From: Opitutales bacterium
GTDB taxonomy: Bacteria; Verrucomicrobiota; Verrucomicrobiia; Opitutales; Seribacteraceae
Reading direction: 5' to 3'
Assembly: GCA_028101545.1 (NCBI GenBank)
Contig: JAOHKZ010000022.1
Coordinates: 1 to 36,528 of the forward strand
DNA length: 36,528 bases
Of this stretch, positions 8,540 through 20,219 are shown piece by piece. The notes under the pieces were generated by a model. The model searched no databases and had not been told where the DNA came from. It was given only the letters and a program-made list of their open reading frames with translations. Numbering within the stretch: position 1 is the stretch's first letter; each line of letters begins with the position of its first letter. Position numbers and translations under genes: made by a program.

Positions 8540-9861
8540 TTTTGTTCAAAACCATTAGGGTCAAATATTCGGAATAAAACTGGTTTTTCTTTTACACCAT
8601 CTAAATTTTCTAAAGAAGTAATAGCTAAGGCAATGGAATGCTCGTTAGTAAGATGAGTGGTTAAAATGATAGAAGCTGATTGAGCATCATCATCAGGAGT
8701 TTGAGAAACAGTGGCAAGGCTAACACCATGTTCAGCTAAATTTTCTGCAACTTTTGCTAATTGCCCAGGACGATCATCCACAGAAAGCCGCAAATAAAAA
8801 CATCCAGAAATTTCTTTCGAAGGTGCAGGTTGGCATTCATTTGGAGTAACATGCAAAAGTTTCGGTGGAGAACAGCTTCCATGCATACCTTTTACCACAT
8901 CTACAATATCACTGATAACAGAACCAGCTGTGGGGTCTTGGCCAGCTCCTCTACCCGTAAGAACAACGGTACCCACAACAGTTCCTGTCAGGCTAATTCC
9001 GTTAAAAACTCCGTCGGTTTGAGCAATAATCTCATTTACTGGAACTAGAGCTGGATAGACTCCAACTGAAACATGATTTTGAGTAAAACTGCGACGAATA
9101 ACTCCGATTAATTTTATTTTATACCCTAAGTCACGGGCAGCAGATAAATCAGCATTTGAAATTCTACGAATTCCTTCTACGTTGGCTTCCTTAATGTCGA
9201 TCCAAATACCATGGGCAAGGTAGCCAAGAATTACTGCTTTATGGGCAGCATCAAAACCATCCAAATCAAGAGCTTCATCAGCTTCAACATAGCCCAGTTC
9301 TCGGGCATCTCCAAGTACCTCATTAAAGGAAGCACCTTCATTTTCCATTCTAGTTAGAATATAATTTGAAGTACCATTCATGATACCATAAATTAGTGGA
9401 AATTCATTAGCTACCAAGCTTTCACGAAGAACTTTGATTATTGGAATACCTCCGGCTACACTTGCTTCAAATGCGTACCGAACACCTGCCTTTTCCGCGG
9501 CTCGAAATAATTCGTCTCCATGTTCGCAAATCAATGCTTTGTTGGCCGTAATTACGGGTTTACCCACTTGAAAAGCTCGAAGTGTTAATTCCCTTGCCTC
9601 ATCAATTCCACCAATTAATTCGCAAATAATATCAATATTTGGATCTTCGACAATAGAAAGAGAGTCAGTGGTCAGAAGACTTGGGTCAATCTCCTGAGAT
9701 CTTTCTTTATTTAAAGATCGAACCGATGCTCGGGTCGGAACTAGACGAACGCCAAGAATTTTTTCCCATGCTTTTTCATTTTCCAATAAATGCTTCCATG
9801 TGCCCTGCCCTACTGTCCCAAAGCCAAGAATACCCACTCGTAACTCTTTTATTTCATTCAT
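8536..9861 (-). CDS. hom: Homoserine dehydrogenase
   Basis: A 441-residue NAD(P)H-dependent reductase of aspartate semialdehyde to homoserine. The Rossmann motif LGFGTVGQGTW is at residues 12-22. ITANKALI (about 106) and the catalytic-domain segment GIMNGTSNYILTRM (about 160-173) follow, with DLDGFDAAHKAVIL (about 200). A C-terminal ACT domain (RLSVDDRPGQLAKVAENLA, about 360-435) indicates allosteric control by threonine, as in other long Hom proteins. It sits 21 bp after plsY and is overlapped by lysC. Confidence 0.94.
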   Translation of the reverse strand: MNEIKELRVGILGFGTVGQGTWKHLLENEKAWEKILGVRLVPTRASVRSLNKERSQEIDPSLLTTDSLSIVEDPNIDIICELIGGIDEARELTLRAFQVGKPVITANKALICEHGDELFRAAEKAGVRYAFEASVAGGIPIIKVLRESLVANEFPLIYGIMNGTSNYILTRMENEGASFNEVLGDARELGYVEADEALDLDGFDAAHKAVILGYLAHGIWIDIKEANVEGIRRISNADLSAARDLGYKIKLIGVIRRSFTQNHVSVGVYPALVPVNEIIAQTDGVFNGISLTGTVVGTVVLTGRGAGQDPTAGSVISDIVDVVKGMHGSCSPPKLLHVTPNECQPAPSKEISGCFYLRLSVDDRPGQLAKVAENLAEHGVSLATVSQTPDDDAQSASIILTTHLTNEHSIALAITSLENLDGVKEKPVLFRIFDPNGFEQK

Positions 9862-9882
9862 ATTAATCTTGGTAAGAGGAAT

Positions 9883-10518
9883 TTAGTTTTTACTTTTTTT
9901 CTGGAAGCGATTTTCGGTTCCTTCTCGCAAACGTATTATGTTTGAACGGTGTCTCCATACAATCCAACCCATAATTACAAAAGCTAAAAAGACTTTACCT
10001 ATTGCACCATTGGAATCTTCATTGGACCATGCGTTGACCATTGCACATACCGGAAGGCTTATCCCGAAGCCAATCGATGCAAGGGCAACATAACGAGTGG
10101 AAAAAAAGACAATTACCCAAGTAACCAATCCAAGGATTAAACATCCCGGCATAACTCCGAGCAAGCCCCCCATTGTGGTTGCCACTCCTTTACCTCCTCT
10201 AAATCCAGTAAATAAAGGGTATGTATGTCCAAGAACAGCACCTGGCAACCCCCACAAACCCAAAGAGATATCCCCAGAAAAAGAAATCCAAGGAAATAAA
10301 AACCAAGTAGTTGCAATTAAGCCTTTAAGAAAATCGAGAAAAAAGACTAAATATCCGGCAGGTTTCCCAATGGTTCTGAGTACATTGGTCGCCCCAGGGT
10401 TACCACTTCCGACAGAAAAAATATCTACTCCTTTTCTTTTCGCTACTAGCACACCAAAGGGAATGGACCCTAAAATATAACCGACTAATGCGACTCCAAT
10501 GGTTTCAACTGAAAGCAT
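9883..10518 (-). CDS. plsY: Acyl-phosphate:glycerol-3-phosphate acyltransferase
   Basis: A 211-residue integral membrane enzyme making lysophosphatidic acid from acyl-phosphate (supplied by PlsX) and glycerol-3-phosphate. It carries the three conserved cytoplasmic motifs: GSIPFGVLVAKRKGVD, SGNPGATNVLRTIGK (about 37-51) and HTYPLFTGFRGGKGVATTMG (about 98-117). Multiple hydrophobic segments are spread along its length, as usual for this family. It lies between serA (34 bp upstream) and hom (21 bp downstream), an unusual partner for amino-acid genes, so its link to them may be only transcriptional. Confidence 0.93.
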   Translation of the reverse strand: MLSVETIGVALVGYILGSIPFGVLVAKRKGVDIFSVGSGNPGATNVLRTIGKPAGYLVFFLDFLKGLIATTWFLFPWISFSGDISLGLWGLPGAVLGHTYPLFTGFRGGKGVATTMGGLLGVMPGCLILGLVTWVIVFFSTRYVALASIGFGISLPVCAMVNAWSNEDSNGAIGKVFLAFVIMGWIVWRHRSNIIRLREGTENRFQKKSKN

Positions 10519-10552
10519 AGATAAAAAATAAATCAGGAATAAAGTGAATAAC

Positions 10553-12148
10553 CTAACCCTGCCGGGAAATTCTTGCTTCTCGAATATCAGAATCTGCTTC
10601 TAGCAAACGGAGAACTTCGTTAGCCGGTTCTTCATCCAATTCAAATATAGTTAATGCTAATTCACCACAATCTGCACGGCTTAAGGACATATTTGCGATA
10701 TTTACTCCATGATCACCTAAGATGGTTCCCAATTTCCCAACAATACCCGGTTTATCAACATTACGAACAACCAACAACAAATCAACCGGACGGACTTCGA
10801 TCGCCTGTTCGTCAACTTCAACAATTCGAGGATCATTGGCCTTTCCCAATAGAGTCCCTTTTACCGAACGTTTGCTGCCATCACTAGCCACTGTCTTAAC
10901 CTCAATCAATTCATTATAATCAATTAAAGAAGATGACTTTGTTACTTCAACCTTAATACCCAAAGCATTAATTTTATGTGGAGCATTTACATCATTAATT
11001 CCCTCATCACCCGCAATTCCAGCTAACCATCCTTTTAAAACTGCTCGATTTAAGGGAACCGCATCAAAATCAACAATTCCACCCCAATATGAAATATGAA
11101 TGGAAGAAACATTTTCCTGAGCTGATTGCCGAGCAAAACTACCCAACCGATTACAAAGATCAAGATAGGGACGAAGAGTAATTAAATCCTTCGGATCAAT
11201 AGATGGCATATTGATAGCATTTCTTATTCTGCCACCTTGTAATACTTCAGCAATTGCTTCGGCAATTTCAACACCAACACTTTCCTGTGCTTCAGCAGTG
11301 GATGCACCAAGATGAGGAGTTAGGTTTAAATTTTCTGTGGATCGAAATTCATGATCTTCAGGTAGAGGTTCCTGTTCATAAACATCCAGACCAGCCGCAG
11401 CAACTTTTCCGCTATTCAGGGCTTCAACCAAGGCACTTTCTTTGATAATGCCCCCTCTTGCACAATTAAATACCCTCACCCCATCTTTCATTTTGGCAAA
11501 AGCTTCTTCATCGACCAAATCTTTAGTATCTGTAGTAAGAGGCATGTGAACGGTTATGTAGTCTGCTTGTACAAATGCTTCATCGAGTTCAACTTTTGTA
11601 ATTTCTAACTCTTTCGCCCTCTCCTCGGTGAGATAAGGATCGTAAGCAATAACATCCATCTCAAAGGCCTTCGCTCTTTTAGCGACCTCCATGCCAATTC
11701 GTCCGAGTCCCAGAATAGCAAGGGTTTTTAATCTTAACTCTGCTCCCTTTAATTGCTTTCTTTCCCACAATCCTTCTTTCATACTCGTAACCCCACGAAC
11801 AACGGGACGAGTTCCACATAGCATATGAGTAAATGTTAATTCAGCGGTAGCGATAGTATTACCACCAGGTGTGTTCATAACTATAACACCTGCTTCAGTC
11901 GCTGCTTCGATGTCAATATTATCAACTCCCACACCAGCACGACCTACGGCTTTAAGTTGAGATGCACCAGAAATAACCTCTTTGGTTATTTTGGTGTCAC
12001 TCCGAACAATAATTGCAGAAACATCTTTAGAAATTTCTAACAACTCTTCGGGGGATGATCCGTAGGCTTCAACAACCTCGAAATCATCTTGCTTTTGCAA
12101 ATACTCAACACCTAATGGGGAGATACGGTCCGCAACGAGAATTTTCAT
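10553..12148 (-). CDS. serA: D-3-phosphoglycerate dehydrogenase
   Basis: A 531-residue long-form PGDH catalysing the first committed step of serine synthesis. The substrate domain starts MKILVADRISPLG. The NAD-binding motif LGLGRIGMEVAKRAKAF is at about 145-161, and catalytic TPHLGAST about 277-284, with the Arg (NCARGGII, about 230) and Glu between. The last ~210 residues are the intervening allosteric-substrate-binding domain followed by a C-terminal ACT domain (VVRNVDKPGIVGKLGTILG), so serine feedback is probable. It is first in the minus-strand run and divergent from ffh (117 bp apart). A possible promoter is TTGCCT (12193-12198) with an AT-rich -10 near 12169-12176, which would give a very short 5' UTR. 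Confidence 0.95.
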   Translation of the reverse strand: MKILVADRISPLGVEYLQKQDDFEVVEAYGSSPEELLEISKDVSAIIVRSDTKITKEVISGASQLKAVGRAGVGVDNIDIEAATEAGVIVMNTPGGNTIATAELTFTHMLCGTRPVVRGVTSMKEGLWERKQLKGAELRLKTLAILGLGRIGMEVAKRAKAFEMDVIAYDPYLTEERAKELEITKVELDEAFVQADYITVHMPLTTDTKDLVDEEAFAKMKDGVRVFNCARGGIIKESALVEALNSGKVAAAGLDVYEQEPLPEDHEFRSTENLNLTPHLGASTAEAQESVGVEIAEAIAEVLQGGRIRNAINMPSIDPKDLITLRPYLDLCNRLGSFARQSAQENVSSIHISYWGGIVDFDAVPLNRAVLKGWLAGIAGDEGINDVNAPHKINALGIKVEVTKSSSLIDYNELIEVKTVASDGSKRSVKGTLLGKANDPRIVEVDEQAIEVRPVDLLLVVRNVDKPGIVGKLGTILGDHGVNIANMSLSRADCGELALTIFELDEEPANEVLRLLEADSDIREARISRQG

Positions 12149-12168
12149 CGTACAATGGAAAAAGATTA

Positions 12169-12198
12169 TGAATATGCCTATTTTCCAAAAAAAGGCAA
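12169..12198 (-). promoter_or_regulatory. Possible serA promoter
   Basis: Read on the minus strand, TTGCCT (12193-12198) is followed by CATATT at 16 bp or TATTCA at 18 bp. Transcription would begin about 10-15 nt before the serA ATG. The -35 resembles that of other promoters here, but the -10 is weak. Confidence 0.3.
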
Positions 12199-12265
12199 TG
12201 AGGAAAGAAATTTCTTAATTTTGACTTCCACAAGACAGGTTCTGAGTTCATGATATCAAATAATC

Positions 12266-13651
12266 ATGTTCGAAACACTAACAGAAAAATTAAGCCACAC
12301 TCTGAGAAATTTAAGAGGTGTTGGAAAACTAACCGAAGACAACATTAGCGATGCCCTTGGGGAAGTAAGAAAAGCTCTACTTTCCGCGGATGTACACTTT
12401 AAGACTGCCCGAGAATTTGTGGATGAAGTAAAACAAGCCTGCCTCGGTCAGGAGGTTTTAAAATCGGTTTCTCCAGGTCAACAAGTGGTTAAGATCATTA
12501 ATGACGAACTCGTTAAATTATTAGGAGAAGGATCAACTCAGTTAAAAGACGATAAACCCCTTCGGGTTATGATGGTCGGTTTACATGGTGCCGGAAAAAC
12601 AACCACATCCGCAAAACTAGCTAAAAGAATGGCAAAGGATGGCAGAAAACCAATGCTTGTTGCCTGCGATGTTTATCGACCCGCTGCAATTGACCAGCTT
12701 GAAATTTTAGCCAAAAATGAAAATTTTCCGTGCTACCTAGATAGAACCGAAAAAAATGTTCCAAAAATTGCCCGAAGTGGATGGGAGGAATCAAAGAATA
12801 ATGGTACGGATTTAGTCATTTTCGATACTGCGGGAAGATTACAAATTGATGACGACCTAGTCCAGGAACTGGAAGATATTAAAAAACAAATAAGTCCTCA
12901 TGAAATCCTTTTAGTTGCTGATGCTGCCCTCGGTCAAGAAGCAGTCAATGTGGCAAAAACTTTCCATGAACGACTTAATCTAACCGGGATTGTATTAACC
13001 AAAATGGATGGTGACGCCAGAGGCGGTGCTGCACTATCCATGAAGAAGGTTACCGGAGCACCTATTAAATTCATGGGGGTGGGTGAAAAAATTGATGAAT
13101 TTGAAGTTTTTCATCCCGATCGTTTGGCTTCACGAATTTTAGGTATGGGCGATGTTGTTTCTTTGGTTGAAAAAGCTCAGGAACATCTCGATGAGGAAGA
13201 ATCGATGCGAATGGCTGAAAAAATGCTCAAAGCGGAATTCGACTTTGAAGATTTTCTCTCCCAAATGAGGCAAATGAAAAAAATGGGATCAATGGGGTCG
13301 ATTGCTAAAATGATGCCCGGTATGGGAAACATTCAAGTAGGAGACAAAGAGGAAAAAGCACTTGAACGCCACGAAGCGATTATACTTTCAATGACCAAAG
13401 AGGAAAGACGACTTCCCCGTATCCTCGCAGGATCCAGAAGGAAAAGAATTGCAGATGGATCAGGAGTACAAATTCGAGATGTCAATCAACTGATTAAACA
13501 ATTTTCACAAATGCAAAAAATGATGAAAAAAATGAAAGGTGGAAAAATGAAGCAAATGATGAATGCACTAGGTGGAGGCGGAGGAGGAATGCCAGATTTG
13601 GGAGATATGGATCCAAAACAACTTGCCAAATTAGCAAAGCAATTTAAGTAG
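12266..13651 (+). CDS. ffh: Signal recognition particle GTPase Ffh
   Basis: A 461-residue SRP54-family protein that binds signal sequences and 4.5S RNA and docks ribosomes at FtsY. The N domain (1-90) precedes the G domain, with G1 GLHGAGKTT (105-113), a variant of the usual GLQGxGKTT. Further GTPase motifs are DVYRPAA (about 138), DTAGRL (about 190) and TKMDG (about 246). The methionine-rich M domain runs from about 300 to the end ([21 protein letters not shown], then [19 protein letters not shown]) and finishes with a glycine-rich tail. It is a single gene, divergent from serA and convergent with katG. Confidence 0.96.
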   Translation: MFETLTEKLSHTLRNLRGVGKLTEDNISDALGEVRKALLSADVHFKTAREFVDEVKQACLGQEVLKSVSPGQQVVKIINDELVKLLGEGSTQLKDDKPLRVMMVGLHGAGKTTTSAKLAKRMAKDGRKPMLVACDVYRPAAIDQLEILAKNENFPCYLDRTEKNVPKIARSGWEESKNNGTDLVIFDTAGRLQIDDDLVQELEDIKKQISPHEILLVADAALGQEAVNVAKTFHERLNLTGIVLTKMDGDARGGAALSMKKVTGAPIKFMGVGEKIDEFEVFHPDRLASRILGMGDVVSLVEKAQEHLDEEESMRMAEKMLKAEFDFEDFLSQMRQMKKMGSMGSIAKMMPGMGNIQVGDKEEKALERHEAIILSMTKEERRLPRILAGSRRKRIADGSGVQIRDVNQLIKQFSQMQKMMKKMKGGKMKQMMNALGGGGGGMPDLGDMDPKQLAKLAKQFK

Positions 13652-13661
13652 ATGTAAAAAA

Positions 13662-13693
13662 TAAGCTTTCCTCTTCTGCGAGAGGAAAGCTTA
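13662..13693 (-). terminator. Rho-independent terminator of katG (intergenic ffh/katG)
   Basis: A perfect 13-bp stem: TAAGCTTTCCTCT (13662-13674) pairs with AGAGGAAAGCTTA (13681-13693) around a 6-nt loop. On the minus strand it is followed by ATTTTTTACATC, a proper U-tract, so it terminates katG transcription. On the plus strand the tract after the hairpin is A-rich, so termination of ffh by the same hairpin would be poor or factor-dependent. Confidence 0.85.
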
Positions 13694-13712
13694 AAAATTA
13701 AAATATTAACAT

Positions 13713-15956
<2,244 letters not shown>

Positions 15957-15975
15957 TTAAAAGGATAAAAAAACT

Positions 15976-16003
15976 AAATTATTCGATTTCTTTCAACTGG
16001 CAA
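15976..16003 (-). promoter_or_regulatory. Possible katG promoter TTGCCA-N16-TAATTT
   Basis: On the minus strand TTGCCA (15998-16003) is followed after 16 bp by TAATTT (15976-15981), ending 28 bp before the katG ATG. Spacing and -35 match the tRNA-Val promoter, but the -10 is imperfect. No clear peroxide-regulator operator was recognised. Confidence 0.4.
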
Positions 16004-16032
16004 ACAGGAAGTATTATTAAAGGTAAAATATA

Positions 16033-16674
16033 TCAAGAAATTTTCGTAAAAAAATCTCTCAGTTTCTGATGATCCTTAACTCCAGGAGATTGCTCAACCC
16101 CGCTATTCACATCGACCGTTCGAACGAGAGTATTTTTTATAGCATCCTGTATGTTTAAGGGTGACAACCCACCTGCAAGGATCCATTTTTTTGAAGGAAA
16201 AGAATTCTGCCAAGCAGAAAATTGCTCCCAATCTGAACATTTCCCAGTTCCTCCAAATTTATCCTCGGAATATGAATCTACCAAAAAAGTATCAGCAAAA
16301 CACAATAGATCTTCCGGAAAATCAACCCCACTGGGAATTCTAGGGGCGAGCCATAAGTTTTCAACTCCTACCGTTTCGGCCCACTCTTCTATATATTTTC
16401 TTGATAAATCATATGGAAAATGGAATTGAAAACGCCCAAATCCATGTTCGATCATTTGTTTAACACCCTCAATTGCCGGAGCCACTTCAACGGCAACCAT
16501 TTGGTTAGAATTTAGAGCAAGTTCAGTTCTAAATTTATTTAAATCTTCAAACTCAATTTTTCTGGGTGATTTTTCATACAAAATAAAGCCCAACATTTCA
16601 GCACCCAATTCCAATGCTAAATTTGCATCTTTTAATCTAGTGATTCCACAAACTTTTACTGTAACGGAACCCAT
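16033..16674 (-). CDS. trpF: Phosphoribosylanthranilate isomerase
   Basis: A 213-residue TIM-barrel enzyme of tryptophan synthesis. The catalytic Cys is in VKVCGITRLKDA (residues 7-18). The phosphate-binding motifs are GGTGKCSDW (about 142-150), LAGGLSPLNI (about 166-175) and VDVNSGVEQSPGVKD (about 188-202). The usual QLHG strand is altered to QFHF. No other trp gene is present; it lies 8 bp after the heme-pathway fusion gene, so it is apparently an orphan trp gene carried by a tetrapyrrole operon. Confidence 0.9.
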   Translation of the reverse strand: MGSVTVKVCGITRLKDANLALELGAEMLGFILYEKSPRKIEFEDLNKFRTELALNSNQMVAVEVAPAIEGVKQMIEHGFGRFQFHFPYDLSRKYIEEWAETVGVENLWLAPRIPSGVDFPEDLLCFADTFLVDSYSEDKFGGTGKCSDWEQFSAWQNSFPSKKWILAGGLSPLNIQDAIKNTLVRTVDVNSGVEQSPGVKDHQKLRDFFTKIS

Positions 16675-16682
16675 AAGAAAAC

Positions 16683-18227
16683 CTACTTTTGAAAATGATT
16701 CTCAATAGCTTCCAGCATCGATTCGAGAGTTGAGTCCTGAGCTACAATATCTACAGAGAGCTGATTTTCCTTGAGAGTATCACTAGTTTGTGGACCAAAG
16801 CTTGCATGAATCGGCAACTTAGCACCTTGCTCTAACTGAAGATCTTCCTCTTGTTCAATGTATGAAAGTGCTGCCGACGAACTAGCAAAAACAATCGCAT
16901 CTGCACCCATTTTTATAAATTTAGCACGATCAGGTGCATCAATCACATCAGCAAAATCAGTTTGATATATTGGCAATGTATCTACAATTGCATGACCAAC
17001 TGTTTCAAGAAGTCCGACCAAAACCTCACGGTTACGGTTTCCTGTAACAACCAAGACATTCGCACTATCCAAAGATTCAGTAGCCACTAATGCCTGAGCA
17101 AGATCTTCTCCCGTGGATCGATCAGGTATAAGTTCCACTTCAAGATTAAATTTACGGACCTCTTGTGCAGTAGCCTCGCCAACGCAGGCAACTCGCATCG
17201 GTCCAAAGCTTCTAATATCAGCGAATGCTTTAAAAAATACATCAAAAAACTCCCTTGCTCCGTTAGCACTTGTAAAAACAACCCATTCATAAGTTGCGAT
17301 CCCTGCAAATGTCTCAGCAATAAGTTTTCTATCCTCTTGAGGTAAAATTTTGATTAAAGGAAGCTCCAATACCTCCGCACCTTTTTTCTCAAGTAAACCC
17401 TTTAACCTACTAACCTGCCCAACTGGTCTGGTTACCACAATTCGCTTTCCAAATAATGGGCGATCTTCAAACCAATTATTTGAGGAATTCAGTCCAATCG
17501 AATTTCCAATAAAAATGATTGCAGGAGCTTCCAACTTAGCTTCTTTGGCATCTTTAACAATATCCTTCAATGTGCTTACAACTTTTCTTTGATTCGGCAA
17601 AGTACCCTGGCTAACTATTGCCGCCGGTTTCTCAGGAGGGAGGCCACCCTTTATCAATTTTAAAATAATTTCATCCAATTTACCCATTCCCATGTAAATA
17701 CAAAGCGTTCCCCCAACTTCGGCAAATTTTCCGAAATTTACTCTTAGGGATTCCTTTTCGACATCCTCATGCCCAGTTAAAAACGAAATGGATGAACCGT
17801 AATCACGATGTGAGAGAGGAATTCCTGCATATGCAGCACATGCGAGGGCTGCGGTAACTCCAGGTACAATTTCAAATGGAATGCTTTCCTTATTTAAAGC
17901 AATCATTTCTTCTGCACAGCGACCAAAAACAAAAGGATCTCCTCCTTTTAAACGAACAACTTTCTTCCCCTCTCTTGCTTTTTGAACCAAAATCTTACCG
18001 ATTTCTTCTTGATTCATAGTATGTCGACCGGGACTTTTTCCCACATCAATTTGTTCGCAACCAATTGCAACTCCCTTACGAAGTTCAGAATTAGCCAAAT
18101 GATCGAAAACTAAGACATCACAGGTCTTGATTAATTCTGATGCTTTTAAAGTTACTAAACTAACATCTCCGGGACCCGCTCCCACTAGAAAAACTTTACC
18201 CACTTTTTCTTTATTTATTTCAGCCAT
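16683..18227 (-). CDS. cobA-hemD: Fusion: uroporphyrinogen-III C-methyltransferase / uroporphyrinogen-III synthase
   Basis: A 514-residue two-domain protein. Residues about 10-250 are a SUMT/CobA methylase (VFLVGAGPGDVSLVTLKA, VRLKGGDPFVFGRCAEE, PGVTAALACAAYAGIPLSHR), converting uroporphyrinogen III to precorrin-2 for siroheme or B12. Residues about 260-512 are HemD (GKRIVVTRPVGQVSRLKGLLEKKGAEVLELP, VVFTSANGAREFF, VACVGEATAQEV), closing hydroxymethylbilane to uroporphyrinogen III. The fusion places the branch point to siroheme/cobalamin on the same polypeptide that makes its substrate. It overlaps hemC by 13 bp when the hemC end at 18215 is used. The fusion is known in several phyla. Confidence 0.93.
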   Translation of the reverse strand: MAEINKEKVGKVFLVGAGPGDVSLVTLKASELIKTCDVLVFDHLANSELRKGVAIGCEQIDVGKSPGRHTMNQEEIGKILVQKAREGKKVVRLKGGDPFVFGRCAEEMIALNKESIPFEIVPGVTAALACAAYAGIPLSHRDYGSSISFLTGHEDVEKESLRVNFGKFAEVGGTLCIYMGMGKLDEIILKLIKGGLPPEKPAAIVSQGTLPNQRKVVSTLKDIVKDAKEAKLEAPAIIFIGNSIGLNSSNNWFEDRPLFGKRIVVTRPVGQVSRLKGLLEKKGAEVLELPLIKILPQEDRKLIAETFAGIATYEWVVFTSANGAREFFDVFFKAFADIRSFGPMRVACVGEATAQEVRKFNLEVELIPDRSTGEDLAQALVATESLDSANVLVVTGNRNREVLVGLLETVGHAIVDTLPIYQTDFADVIDAPDRAKFIKMGADAIVFASSSAALSYIEQEEDLQLEQGAKLPIHASFGPQTSDTLKENQLSVDIVAQDSTLESMLEAIENHFQK

Positions 18228-19066
18228 GATAAAACTTCATCAAAAATAACAGCTATGGTTTTTTCTCCTATTTTAAGACTTTTTATACCGCAATCCTCAT
18301 GAAAGAAAAATAATTCATTTCCAACTACATGAACACCCAACGCAACCTGACATCCACCATCCAGTCGATCAAGAATAGATCGTTCAATTTTAACTGCTTT
18401 GCTTGTTTCCATGTGATCGAGAACGGAAAACCGTTCACATTCATCGGCTCGCACTTGAATTGCAATTGCTGCCTGCCCAGGAGCTGGAACCATCTCATCT
18501 ATCGATAATCTTTCGAACCTCAATCCGGGGTAATCCTCAATTCCTAGTCGAGAAAGACCAGCAGCGGCTAAAATCGTGCCATCTGCCTCATGGTCAACTG
18601 CTATTTTACGCAACCTTGTTTCTACATTTCCACGAAGCTCCTTCCATTCCGTATCTGGAAATCGGTTTTTTAGTTGCGCTTTTCTACGAGGACTACCCGA
18701 AGCCATTATTTTAGGAATAGTTAAATTTTCCCTTATCACCAAAGTATCACGCGCATCCTCACGAATTGGAAATGCAGATAATTTTAATCCAGGTGGATTA
18801 TCAGTAGGTAAATCTTTCGCACTGTGTACAGCAAGATCAGCCCTCCCCTCTAGCAAAGCAATCTCAAGTTCTTTTGTGAACAAACCTTTTCCACCTTTAT
18901 CTTGAAGAGACCATTCTGCTTGCCTATCTCCCGTCGTGGACATGGGAGAAAGTTCGACATCTTTCCCCATCACTTTACGGATCAAGGATGCAACCAAATC
19001 AGCCTGTTTTAATGCAAGTGGACTTTTTCGGGTAGCTAAAACAAGATTAGAATTAGAGGTGATCAT
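18215..19066 (-). CDS. hemC: Porphobilinogen deaminase (hydroxymethylbilane synthase)
   Basis: A 283-residue enzyme polymerising four porphobilinogens to hydroxymethylbilane. Start region LVLATRKSPLALKQA aligns with the family N-terminus, so ATG at 19066 is chosen over a TTG nine codons upstream. Other motifs are TTGDRQ (about 46), FTKELEIALLEGRADLAVHSAKDLPT (about 63-88), SPRRKAQL (about 122) and the dipyrromethane cofactor cysteine in LDGGCQVALGV (about 238). It is somewhat short at the C-terminus compared with the usual ~310 residues. It is followed by the overlapping cobA-hemD fusion, which uses its product. Confidence 0.92.
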   Translation of the reverse strand: MITSNSNLVLATRKSPLALKQADLVASLIRKVMGKDVELSPMSTTGDRQAEWSLQDKGGKGLFTKELEIALLEGRADLAVHSAKDLPTDNPPGLKLSAFPIREDARDTLVIRENLTIPKIMASGSPRRKAQLKNRFPDTEWKELRGNVETRLRKIAVDHEADGTILAAAGLSRLGIEDYPGLRFERLSIDEMVPAPGQAAIAIQVRADECERFSVLDHMETSKAVKIERSILDRLDGGCQVALGVHVVGNELFFFHEDCGIKSLKIGEKTIAVIFDEVLSWLK

Positions 19067-19135
19067 ACAACTGAAAATCCTCTCTTCGCCCAAGGCAAAT
19101 GTAAATTAAACCTCAAGCAAAACCATAAAAAATAT

Positions 19136-20164
19136 TTAGGAATAAGAAGCCTGTGCCCCCTTGATATTCTTTTTTGGAATCCATGACATCAATTGACGTA
19201 ATCGTTGTCCGGTAACTTCTATAGGATGTTTTTCACCATCTTCCAAAAGTTTGTTGTACTTAGGTAGACCAGCTTGGTATTCTTTAACCCACTCCTTGGA
19301 AAACTTACCTGATTGAATTTCCTTAAGAATTGATTTCATAGATTTTTTTACATTTCCATTAATCACTCTAGGACCTCGAGTCACATCTCCAAATTTTGCA
19401 GTTTCAGAAACAGAAAAACGCATTCCAGCTATCCCAGACTCAACCATTAAATCAACGATGAGCTTGAGTTCATGCAAGCACTCAAAATAAGCCATCTCAG
19501 GAGCGTATCCCGCCTCGACCAAGGTTTCAAATCCAGCTTCAACCAATGCGGATGCTCCTCCACAAAGCACGGCTTGCTCACCAAAAAGATCCGTTTCTGT
19601 TTCCTCTTTAAAAGTCGTTTCCAAAATCCCAGCACGAGCCGCTCCAATTCCTGCAGCCCATCCAAGAGCAATTGCTTTTGCATCCTTAGAGGAACCTTTT
19701 AAAACAGCTATAAGAGCAGGAACTCCTTTCTTTTCTTTATATTGAGAACGGACTACATGACCTGGACCCTTTGGTGCAACCATGATTACACTAACACCGC
19801 GAGGAGGTTTGATTAAATCAAAATGAATCGCAAATCCATGTGAAAAAAGAAGTGTTTTGCCTTTGGAAAGATTTGGTTTAATCTCCTGCTCGTAAACCTC
19901 AGCCTGCTTCATATCAGGCACTCCTATCATAATAACATCTGCTTTTTGAGTAGCTTCTGCGACACTAAAAACTTCAAAACCGTGTTTCTTGGCAACTCGG
20001 ATTGACTTACTTCCTTTATACAGACCAATGATTACATTGCATCCACTTTCCTTTAAGTTCAAGGCATGTGCGTGACCTTGTGATCCGTATCCAATAACGG
20101 CTAGCGTTTTCTTCTTAATGGCAGTTACTTTAGCCTCTTTTTGAGTATATACTTTCGCGGGCAT
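19136..20164 (-). CDS. ilvC: Ketol-acid reductoisomerase (class I)
   Basis: A 342-residue KARI converting acetolactate or acetohydroxybutyrate to the dihydroxy acids of valine and isoleucine synthesis, using NAD(P)H and Mg. The Rossmann motif [17 protein letters not shown] (residues 25-41) is followed by the cofactor loop [20 protein letters not shown] (about 130) and the metal-binding [12 protein letters not shown] (about 192-203) with the Glu residues of the C-terminal domain are intact. The single C-terminal domain marks class I. It begins 55 bp after ilvH. A TATAAT on the minus strand (20183-20188) without a good -35 could provide a local promoter. Confidence 0.95.
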   Translation of the reverse strand: MPAKVYTQKEAKVTAIKKKTLAVIGYGSQGHAHALNLKESGCNVIIGLYKGSKSIRVAKKHGFEVFSVAEATQKADVIMIGVPDMKQAEVYEQEIKPNLSKGKTLLFSHGFAIHFDLIKPPRGVSVIMVAPKGPGHVVRSQYKEKKGVPALIAVLKGSSKDAKAIALGWAAGIGAARAGILETTFKEETETDLFGEQAVLCGGASALVEAGFETLVEAGYAPEMAYFECLHELKLIVDLMVESGIAGMRFSVSETAKFGDVTRGPRVINGNVKKSMKSILKEIQSGKFSKEWVKEYQAGLPKYNKLLEDGEKHPIEVTGQRLRQLMSWIPKKNIKGAQASYS

Positions 20165-20219
20165 GGCCGATTTTTTTTAGTGATTATATAGTTTGGTTAA
20201 AAAAATAGAAAAATTAAAT

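Noticed and set aside
10097-10480. 127-codon open frame antisense to plsY
   Set aside because: The plsY frame has all family motifs; the antisense translation is Pro/Lys-rich with no domain.
12221-12259. TTGACT near 12221 as a -35 for ffh
   Set aside because: No acceptable -10 element lies at 15-19 bp; the TATCAA at 12254 is 27 bp away.
13662-13693. The ffh/katG hairpin as a bidirectional terminator
   Set aside because: Only the minus-strand side has a U-tract; on the plus strand the following sequence is A-rich, so I assign it to katG only.
19067-19093. TTG start for hemC nine codons upstream
   Set aside because: The extra residues are not part of the family N-terminus; ATG at 19066 aligns correctly. 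The same reasoning rejects TTG starts at 26696 (coxB), 24560 (HxHP protein) and 5943 (GT9).
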